Assembly (NCBI GenBank): GCA_947168065.1
Contig: CAMVKH010000006.1
Coordinates: 84,559-148,558 of the forward strand
Direction of reading: 5' to 3'
Origin: an uncultured Bacteroidales bacterium
GTDB lineage: Bacteria; Bacteroidota; Bacteroidia; Bacteroidales; UBA932
Length of the DNA: 64,000 nt
In this document: one piece after another, positions 57,886-64,000 of the stretch
Layout of the letters: each line of letters begins with the position of its first letter
Position numbering within the stretch: position 1 is the first letter of the stretch
Notes under the pieces: model-generated
What the model was told of the DNA's origin: nothing
The model's database searches: none
The model's input: only the letters and a program-made list of their open reading frames with translations
Translations under genes and position numbers: made by a program

Positions 57886-60213
57886 ATGATTCGTATGAAA
57901 TCGTTGATACACCTGTCCGTCTTAGCCATGCTGACCGTGGCAATGGCGGCCTGCAGCTCCAAACCCTCCGTCGAACCCGCCATCGCGCACAATGCAGAGG
58001 TGGAAGCGAAGGTGGAGCAGGTCCTGAAAGATATGACCCTGAAGGAGAAAGCCGGCCAGCTGGTCCAGCTGACCATCATGACCATCGAGGACGATACCCA
58101 CGAGGCCATCGACCCGGCCAAGCTCGACAAGATTATCGGTGAATACAAGGTCGGTTCCATTCTCAACGTGATGCACGACTGCGCGCACACCCGCGAGCAG
58201 ACTGCCGCCATGGTGAAGCAGATTCAGGATAAATCGATGGAGGTGCTGGGCATCCCGTGCATCTATGGCCTCGACATGATCCACGGTGCCTCCTATCTGG
58301 TCGAAGGCTCGCTCTATCCCCAGGAGATCAACCTGGGTGCGACCTTCAACCGCGACTATGCCTTCGCGATGGGCCGTGCCATGGCCTACGAGACGCGTGC
58401 CGCCCAGGTGCCGTGGGTGTTCTCTCCCGTGATGGACCTGGGCCGCGACCCGCGCTGGCCGCGCCAGTGGGAAAGCTGGGGCGAGGACCCGTACCTTCAG
58501 GCAGAGATGTCCCGCATCGAAACCATCGCCATCCAGGGCAGCGATCCGAACCACATTGGTTTCGAGAATTGCGCCGTGAGCCTGAAACACTTCATGGGCT
58601 ACGGTGTACCGCTTTCCGGCAAGGACCGTACGCCGGCGTATATCGCTGAAAATGACCTTCGTGAGAAATACTTCCGTCCGTTCAAGGAGTGCTTCCGGGC
58701 CGGTGCCCTCACCGCCATGGTAAACTCAGCATCGATCAACGGCATCCCCACGCATGCCAACGCCGTGCTGCTCAGCGGCTGGGCCAAGGATGAACTGAAC
58801 TGGGACGGCATGCTGGTAACCGACTGGGCCGACATCGACAACCTCTATACCCGCGACCATGTGGCTGCCGACAAGCGCGAGGCCGTTGCCCTCGGCATCA
58901 ACGCCGGCATCGACATGATCATGGATCCTTACGATCCGGAATGCGTGAATGTGATCGTGGACCTGGCCGAGAAAGGCGAGATTCCGATGTCGCGCATCGA
59001 CGACGCGGTGCGCCGCGTCCTGCGCTTGAAAGTGCGTCTGGGTCTCTTCGAAAACCCGACCTGGGACTACGAATATCCGGATTTCGGCTGCGAGCGTTTC
59101 GCCAAAGAGTCGTATGACGCCGCCGTCGAGTCGGAGGTCCTGCTCAAGAATGAAGGCCGGCTCCTGCCGCTCAAGGGTACGGAGCGCATCCTGGTCTGCG
59201 GCCCGAATGCCAACTCGCTCCGTGCGCTGAACGGTGGCTGGTCTTACCGCTGGCAGGGTTCCGCCGACGAATTCGCACCGCAGTACAATACCATCGTGGA
59301 GGCCATGCAGCAGCGTTTCCCGCGCGTGACCTATGTGCCGGGCGTGGTGTATGACGAAACGCCTTTCTTCTGGATGCTGGACAAGGCAGTGGGCATTCCG
59401 CAGGCCGTTGCCGCGGCGCGTGCCGTCGACGTTGTGGTCTGCTGCGTGGGAGAGAACTCGTATTGCGAGACACCCGGCAACACCGACGACCTGAACCTCT
59501 CGCCCAATCAGAAAGACCTGGTGCGTGCGCTGGCGGCGACCGGCAAGCCCATCGTGCTGGTCTTGAATGAAGGCCGTCCGCGCATCATCGGTGACATCGA
59601 GCCGCTCGTGAAGGCCGTGGTCGACGTGATGCTCCCGTCGAACTACGGCGGCGACGCCCTGGCAGCGCTGCTGGCCGGCGACGAGAACTTCTCCGGCAAA
59701 CTGCCGTTCACATATTCGAAACACATCCATTCGCTGCATACCTACGACTACAAGGTGTCCGAGCATCGCGAGACGATGGAGGGCTCCTACAACTACGACG
59801 CCGTCATGGACGTCCAGTGGCCTTTCGGTTATGGCCTGAGCTACACGACGTTCAGCTACAGCGACATGCAGGTCGACCGCGACGCCTTCAAGGCGGGCGA
59901 CGATCTTCAGGTATCGGTGAAAGTGACCAATACCGGCGACCGCGCCGGCAAAGAGGCCGTGCTGCTCTACAGCTCCGACCTGGTGGCTTCGCTGATTCCC
60001 GACGTGAAGCGTCTCCGTGGCTTCGAGAAGATCGAGCTCCAGCCCGGCGAGTCGAAGGTCGTGACCTTCGAACTGCCGGCCCATGAGCTGGCCTTTGTCG
60101 GGGCCGACGGCAAGTGGCGCCTCGAGAAGGGCGCATTCCGCCTTGCCTGCGGCGGTATGGGTGTGCTGGTGAACTGTACGGAAACAAAAGTCTGGGATAC
60201 ACCGAACATTTGA
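57886..60213 (+). CDS. GH3 beta-glucosidase lipoprotein, BglX-like
   Basis: This 775-residue lipoprotein (lipobox TVAMAAC) is a full GH3 enzyme. The barrel has the conserved DLGRDPRWPRQWESWGEDP and SLKHFMGYG. The nucleophile Asp313 is in LVTDWADIDNLY. The second domain follows (VLLKNEGRLLPLKG, with the CCVGENSYCETPG loop carrying the acid/base Glu), then a C-terminal fibronectin-III-like domain (LQVSVKVTNTGDRAGKEAVLLY). It probably releases glucose from gluco- or xylogluco-oligosaccharides. A second Met nine bases in is an alternative start. The stop overlaps the epimerase start by one base (TGATG). Confidence 0.94.
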   Translation: MIRMKSLIHLSVLAMLTVAMAACSSKPSVEPAIAHNAEVEAKVEQVLKDMTLKEKAGQLVQLTIMTIEDDTHEAIDPAKLDKIIGEYKVGSILNVMHDCAHTREQTAAMVKQIQDKSMEVLGIPCIYGLDMIHGASYLVEGSLYPQEINLGATFNRDYAFAMGRAMAYETRAAQVPWVFSPVMDLGRDPRWPRQWESWGEDPYLQAEMSRIETIAIQGSDPNHIGFENCAVSLKHFMGYGVPLSGKDRTPAYIAENDLREKYFRPFKECFRAGALTAMVNSASINGIPTHANAVLLSGWAKDELNWDGMLVTDWADIDNLYTRDHVAADKREAVALGINAGIDMIMDPYDPECVNVIVDLAEKGEIPMSRIDDAVRRVLRLKVRLGLFENPTWDYEYPDFGCERFAKESYDAAVESEVLLKNEGRLLPLKGTERILVCGPNANSLRALNGGWSYRWQGSADEFAPQYNTIVEAMQQRFPRVTYVPGVVYDETPFFWMLDKAVGIPQAVAAARAVDVVVCCVGENSYCETPGNTDDLNLSPNQKDLVRALAATGKPIVLVLNEGRPRIIGDIEPLVKAVVDVMLPSNYGGDALAALLAGDENFSGKLPFTYSKHIHSLHTYDYKVSEHRETMEGSYNYDAVMDVQWPFGYGLSYTTFSYSDMQVDRDAFKAGDDLQVSVKVTNTGDRAGKEAVLLYSSDLVASLIPDVKRLRGFEKIELQPGESKVVTFELPAHELAFVGADGKWRLEKGAFRLACGGMGVLVNCTETKVWDTPNI

Positions 60214-61394
60214 TGACTACTAAAACCGAACTTTTTCTGCAAGAGACAGCCGAAGTCCTGAAAGACAACATTCTGGACTTCTGGCTGGGCTTGCGTGACC
60301 CGCGGGGCGGCTTCTATGGAGAAGTGCGTGCATCGGGCGAGATCGTGCCCGATGCACCCCGCGGCGTCATCCTGAACGCCCGTATCATCTGGGCGTTCGC
60401 CGCGGCCTATCGCCGCCTGCGGCATCCTGCGTACCTGGCTGCGGCCGAAGCGGCTCGCGACTGGTTCCTGGCCCATTTTTTCGACCCGGAGTACAGCGGC
60501 GTCTACTGGAGCGTCACGGCGGCGGGGGAACCCCTGGAAAGCAAGAAACAGCTTTATGCCCAGGGCTTTGCCATCTACGGACTCAGCGAACTTTACAAGG
60601 CGACCCATGACGCCCGCACGCTGGAAGCAGCCATCGACCTCTTCCGGATGACGGAGACCCATTTCGCCGATCCCGAGAACGGTGGCTACCTGGAAGCGCT
60701 CGCACGGGATTTCCAGCCGCTTGCCGACATGTCGCTCTCGGCCCACGACATCAACGCCGACAAGACGATGAATTCGCACCTTCACCTGATGGAGGGCTAC
60801 GCCAATCTATACCAGGTATGGGCGGATCCTTCGCTCAAATCTGCGCTGGAACACCTGATCGATCTGACCTGTACGCGCATCATGGCACCTGACGGCCACC
60901 TGCAGCTCTATTTCCGGCGCGACTGGAGCGTGCTGCCCGGCGCCGTTTCCTATGGCCACGACATCGAAACGTCCTGGCTGCTGCTGGAGTGTGCGCTGGC
61001 GACCCGCGACTTCACCGTCGTCAACCGGGTGCGGGCGAGTGCGGCTGCGCTTGGCAGGGCCGGTAACGAAGGCCTGCTGCCCGACGGCTCGATGCTGTAC
61101 GAGAAACTGCCCGACGGAACAGTCGACGATTCCCGGCAGTGGTGGGTCCAGGCGGAAACGGTGGTGGGTAATCTCTGGCTTTGGAAATACCAGGGTGACA
61201 AAGCGGCGGCGGACCGCGCCATCGCTTGTTGGAACTACATCCGCGATCATCTCGTGGACCGGCAAAAAGGGGAGTGGTACTGGGCCGTCCTGCCCGACGG
61301 CAAACCCGACCTGGAAAGCCCGAAAGCCGGTTTCTGGAAATGTCCTTACCACAATGCAAGAATGTGTTTGGAGATAATGAAACTATTCGAATAA
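60213..61394 (+). CDS. Cellobiose 2-epimerase (AGE family)
   Basis: The ATG at 60213 gives 393 residues, normal for cellobiose 2-epimerases. KTMNSHLHLMEGYANLY (about 186-202), GHDIETSWLL with His249 and Glu252, and KCPYHNARM with His380 match the catalytic set of the Ruminococcus enzyme, including the 131-residue spacing of the two general acid/base His residues. It epimerises the reducing-end sugar of beta-1,4 disaccharides: mannobiose to mannosyl-glucose, or cellobiose to glucosyl-mannose. It acts in the cytoplasm and links the mannanases to the GH130 phosphorylase. N-acylglucosamine 2-epimerase is unlikely. Its stop codon lies inside the left arm of a palindromic element. Confidence 0.93.
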   Translation: MTTKTELFLQETAEVLKDNILDFWLGLRDPRGGFYGEVRASGEIVPDAPRGVILNARIIWAFAAAYRRLRHPAYLAAAEAARDWFLAHFFDPEYSGVYWSVTAAGEPLESKKQLYAQGFAIYGLSELYKATHDARTLEAAIDLFRMTETHFADPENGGYLEALARDFQPLADMSLSAHDINADKTMNSHLHLMEGYANLYQVWADPSLKSALEHLIDLTCTRIMAPDGHLQLYFRRDWSVLPGAVSYGHDIETSWLLLECALATRDFTVVNRVRASAAALGRAGNEGLLPDGSMLYEKLPDGTVDDSRQWWVQAETVVGNLWLWKYQGDKAAADRAIACWNYIRDHLVDRQKGEWYWAVLPDGKPDLESPKAGFWKCPYHNARMCLEIMKLFE

Positions 61395-61538
61395 AGCTTC
61401 GCTTCGCTCTGGTATTTGCTTCAGAACCGTCTCGCTTCGCTCGACCCCTCCCATGCTGCGCATGGGCCCCTCCCTCTTACAGTGCCGAGGGTGGCATGGG
61501 TTCTGAAGCAAATACCACCCGCTCAGCTACGCTTTATT
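61390..61538. repeat. Nested-palindrome intergenic element B (MITE- or REP-like)
   Basis: The ends AATAAAGC (61390-61397) and GCTTTATT (61531-61538) are inverted repeats. Inside lies a perfect 19-base inverted repeat, 61410-61428 with 61499-61517 (arms TGGTATTTGCTTCAGAACC and its complement). Between these arms are a hairpin CCCATGC/GCATGGG (61450-61466) and a hairpin CCCTC/GAGGG (61472-61491). The left end overlaps the epimerase stop codon. No open reading frame of note is inside. A small non-autonomous element, a palindromic repeat family or a structured RNA are the options. Confidence 0.7.
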
Positions 61539-61560
61539 ATATACGATAAGAACTACAATT

Positions 61561-62904
61561 ATGGCAAAACTATCAGAGAAAATTGGTTACGCGTTGGGCG
61601 ACGCCGCCGCAGGCGGCATCACCTGGAAGGTCATGTCCATCGCATTCCCCCTGTTCTTTACCAATATCTTCGGCCTGACCGTGGCAGACACGGCCACCCT
61701 GATGCTGGTCGCCCGCCTCTTCGACGTGATCACCGACCCGATGATGGGCGCACTGGCCGATCGCACGCAGTCGCGCTGGGGAACCTACCGCCCCTGGCTC
61801 ATCTTCGGCGCCATTCCCCTGGGCCTGGTCTTCGCCCTGCTGTTGTATACGCCCGAACTGGGACCTGTGGGCAAACGCATCTACGCCTATTCGATGTACC
61901 TGCTGATGATGGTCGTCTATACCGCCGTCAATGTGCCGTACGGATCGCTGCTGGGCGTGATGACACCCGACGACAATGAGAAGAACCAGTTCTCCTCATT
62001 CCGCATGGTGGGCGCCTATGCCATGGGCTTCGTTACCTTGCTTTCGTTCCCGTACCTGCAGAAACTGGTAGGAGGCACCGAACAACACCAGTATGCCGTG
62101 CTGGGTGCCGTCCTCGGCGCTGTGGCCGCGCTGGGTACCCTGGCCTGCGGCCTGCTGACGAAGGAGCGGCTGAAACCCGTCCGCGCCGAGAAATTCTCGT
62201 TCAAGCCCTTCGCCGACCTGTTCCGCAACAAGCCGTGGATCTACCTGACGCTCATCGGCATCTGCACCAATTTCTTCAACGGTTTCCGCTATGCGGTGGC
62301 GGGTTACATGCTGGAATACTGCCTGCACGGTGATGTCACCGTTTCCGGCCTGATCATCAACTATACGGTGTTCATGACCTTCGGCGAAGTGACCTGCATG
62401 ATTTTCGGCGGCCTCTCGCCCCGTTTCACGAAGTGGGTAGGTTCCAAACGGAAGGCGTTCGCCTGGTCGGCCGTCATCTGCGCCGTGACCTCGATCGCCT
62501 TCTTCTTCATCCCGATGGACCCGAAGTACATCTGGCTGATGGTGGCGATGGTCATCCTGACCTCTGTCGGCATCGGTTTCTATTCGCCGCTGTTGTGGTC
62601 GATGTATGCCGATGTGGCCGACTTTGCCACTGAAAAGAACGGCACTTCTTCGACGGGCCTCATCTTCTCTTCGGGAACCATGGCCCAGAAGTTCGGATCG
62701 GCCATTTCGGGCGCCCTGGTGGCCCTGCTGCTCGGTCTGGCCGGCTTCATTTCGGGCACCGATCCCGCGACGGGACAGACGGTCGTCACCATTACGAATG
62801 AACCGGCTGTCCAGAAGATGATCTGGTCGATCTTCTCGCTCTTTCCCGCGGCCATTGCATTGCTGATCCTTCTGCTGCTGCGCTTCTATCCTATCAAAAA
62901 GTAA
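61561..62904 (+). CDS. GPH-family sugar:cation symporter (MFS)
   Basis: This 447-residue protein has twelve predicted helices and the glycoside-pentoside-hexuronide (MelB-like) signatures: KIGYALGDAAAGGITWK at the start, RLFDVITDPMMGALADRT with the cation-site Asp, RWGTYRPWLIFGAIPL, and VPYGSLLGVMTPD. It should import a disaccharide with H+ or Na+ across the inner membrane. Its place between cellobiose 2-epimerase and GH94 points to mannobiose, cellobiose or mannosyl-glucose. It is the second inner-membrane sugar transporter of the locus. Palindromic element B lies immediately upstream. Confidence 0.92.
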   Translation: MAKLSEKIGYALGDAAAGGITWKVMSIAFPLFFTNIFGLTVADTATLMLVARLFDVITDPMMGALADRTQSRWGTYRPWLIFGAIPLGLVFALLLYTPELGPVGKRIYAYSMYLLMMVVYTAVNVPYGSLLGVMTPDDNEKNQFSSFRMVGAYAMGFVTLLSFPYLQKLVGGTEQHQYAVLGAVLGAVAALGTLACGLLTKERLKPVRAEKFSFKPFADLFRNKPWIYLTLIGICTNFFNGFRYAVAGYMLEYCLHGDVTVSGLIINYTVFMTFGEVTCMIFGGLSPRFTKWVGSKRKAFAWSAVICAVTSIAFFFIPMDPKYIWLMVAMVILTSVGIGFYSPLLWSMYADVADFATEKNGTSSTGLIFSSGTMAQKFGSAISGALVALLLGLAGFISGTDPATGQTVVTITNEPAVQKMIWSIFSLFPAAIALLILLLLRFYPIKK

Positions 62905-62918
62905 GGCCCTTTACCGAC

Positions 62919-64000
62919 ATGAACGATTTCGGACATTTTGACGACGCTTCGCGCGAATATGTGATCACCCGGCCCGATACCCCTTGGCCCTGGATCAATT
63001 ATATGGGAACGGAGGATTTCTTCTCCCTGATTTCCAATACAGCCGGCGGCTACTGCTTCTGCAGGGACGCCAAGTTCCGCCGTATCCTGCGCTACCGCTA
63101 CAACGGGGTGCCCATGGATGCGGGTGGCCGCTATTTCTATATCAAGGACGGGGACAGCGTCTGGAGTCCGGGCTGGAAGCCCTGCAAGACCCAGCTGGAC
63201 TCCTATGAGTGCCGCCATGGTATGGGTTACACCCGCATCACGGGTGAGAAGGACGACCTGAGGGTCAGCGAACTCTTTTTCGTCCCTATCGGTCACCGAT
63301 GCGAAGTGCACCGGATCCGGCTGACCAACACCGGGGCCGCCCGCAAGTTCTTCCATTTCTATGCTTTTCTGGAGTGGTGTCTCTGGAACGCTTCCACCGA
63401 CATGGAAAACTTTCAGCGCAACTTCTCCACCGGGGAGGTGGAAGTGGAAGCGGATGCCATCTACCACAAGACGGAATACCGCGAACGCCGCGACCATTAT
63501 GCATTCTATGGTGCCAACCGGCCCTTCGACGGCTTCGATACGGACCGCGAAAGTTTTATCGGACTGTATAATGGCTTCGAAGCACCGCAGCAGGTGCTGG
63601 CCGGTACATCGGGCCAGTCCATGGCCCACGGCTGGAGCCCCGTGGCGGCGCCCCGGTTCGACCTCACGCTGGAGCCCGGTGCCACGGAGGAACTCGTTTT
63701 TGTGCTGGGCTATGTGGAGAACCCGCCGGAAGCCAAATTCGTGGCGCCGGCTGTCATCAACAAGGCGCCGGCACGGGAGATGATGCAAGCCTTTGCCAGT
63801 CCTGCACAGGTGGATGCCGCATTTGCGCGGCTCAAGGCCTTTTGGGACGGACTTCTCAGCCGTTTCACCGTGGAATCGGAAGTCTCCGAACTGGACCGCA
63901 CGGTCAATATCTGGAACCAGTACCAGTGCATGATCACCTTCTTCTTCAGCCGCAGTGCCAGCTATTTTGAGAGCGGCATCGGCCGGGGCATGGGCTTCCG
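62919..64000 (+). CDS. GH94 cellobiose phosphorylase, N-terminal part (cut by window edge)
   Basis: The frame runs from the ATG at 62919 to the window end (about 360 codons). The start, FGHFDDASREYVITRPDTP, followed by PWPWINYMGTEDFFSLISN, TAGGYCFCRDAKFRRILRY and AGGRYFYIKDGD, is the standard GH94 cellobiose phosphorylase N-terminus. The last residues (FESGIGRGMGFR) reach the helical linker just before the catalytic (alpha/alpha)6 barrel, so the catalytic Asp is outside the window. The enzyme splits cellobiose with phosphate to glucose 1-phosphate and glucose in the cytoplasm. It follows the symporter after 14 bases. Confidence 0.93.
   Translation, partial: MNDFGHFDDASREYVITRPDTPWPWINYMGTEDFFSLISNTAGGYCFCRDAKFRRILRYRYNGVPMDAGGRYFYIKDGDSVWSPGWKPCKTQLDSYECRHGMGYTRITGEKDDLRVSELFFVPIGHRCEVHRIRLTNTGAARKFFHFYAFLEWCLWNASTDMENFQRNFSTGEVEVEADAIYHKTEYRERRDHYAFYGANRPFDGFDTDRESFIGLYNGFEAPQQVLAGTSGQSMAHGWSPVAAPRFDLTLEPGATEELVFVLGYVENPPEAKFVAPAVINKAPAREMMQAFASPAQVDAAFARLKAFWDGLLSRFTVESEVSELDRTVNIWNQYQCMITFFFSRSASYFESGIGRGMGF

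Noticed and set aside
61411..61516. Element B as a complete insertion sequence
   Set aside because: At 149 bp it is too short and holds no transposase; at most it is a non-autonomous element.

Overview
The window reads as chromosomal DNA from a GC-rich member of the Bacteroidota, most likely Bacteroidales. Evidence: SusC/SusD outer-membrane pairs, many signal-peptidase-II lipoproteins, almost no Shine-Dalgarno sequences, and promoters of the Bacteroidota type (TTTG, about 19-23 nt, then TAnnTTTG) at 3725-3754, 12258-12288, 28253-28285, 31987-32021 and 32956-32987. No rRNA, tRNA, CRISPR array, transposase or phage module was seen. No gene-free stretch exceeds 300 bases; the longest (about 165-195 bases) are 3599-3779, 13934-14112, 23762-23955 and 61395-61560, and the last three hold strongly palindromic elements.

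Region 1 (1-32.0 kb) is housekeeping and accessory: two GH3 lipoprotein glycosidases (the first cut by the window edge); a PlsC-type acyltransferase and phosphofructokinase; a large MscS-type channel; a small envelope operon (YtxH, holin-like, coiled-coil protein) followed by a GNAT acetyltransferase; a radical-SAM protein with a PreA-like dihydropyrimidine dehydrogenase; a hotdog thioesterase with an M48 protease; an NlpC/P60-LysM hydrolase behind a 53-residue membrane protein; MtnA with a WalJ-like hydrolase; a TPR protein with GyrA; ClpC; a GDSL hydrolase; a pseudouridine catabolism pair (psuK-like, psuG); an M28 peptidase; an EamA transporter; RidA; and a GH92 alpha-mannosidase. Convergent neighbours often overlap tail to tail.

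Region 2 (32.0-64.0 kb, continuing past the right edge) is one very large polysaccharide utilization locus. An AraC regulator precedes a co-directional array: GH5 beta-mannanase, SusC, SusD, two surface glycan-binding lipoproteins, an intrinsic terminator, GH5 endo-glucanase with a BACON domain, GH26 mannanase, GH130 mannosylglucose phosphorylase, an SGNH acetylesterase, GH31 alpha-xylosidase with a PA14 insert, GH2 beta-galactosidase, xylulokinase, xylose isomerase, a xylose-type MFS porter, GH3 beta-glucosidase, cellobiose 2-epimerase, a GPH symporter and GH94 cellobiose phosphorylase.

Together these genes suggest a combined route for (gluco)mannan and xyloglucan. Surface endo-enzymes and SusCD import oligosaccharides, the esterase deacetylates them, and exo-enzymes remove galactose and xylose. 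Xylose goes through XylA/XylB. Beta-1,4-mannobiose is epimerised to mannosyl-glucose and phosphorolysed by GH130, while cellobiose is phosphorolysed by GH94. Substrate assignments are inferred from family membership and gene context. The least explained features are three nested-palindrome intergenic elements that each abut a stop codon, and a tandem C-terminal repeat module in the second surface lipoprotein.
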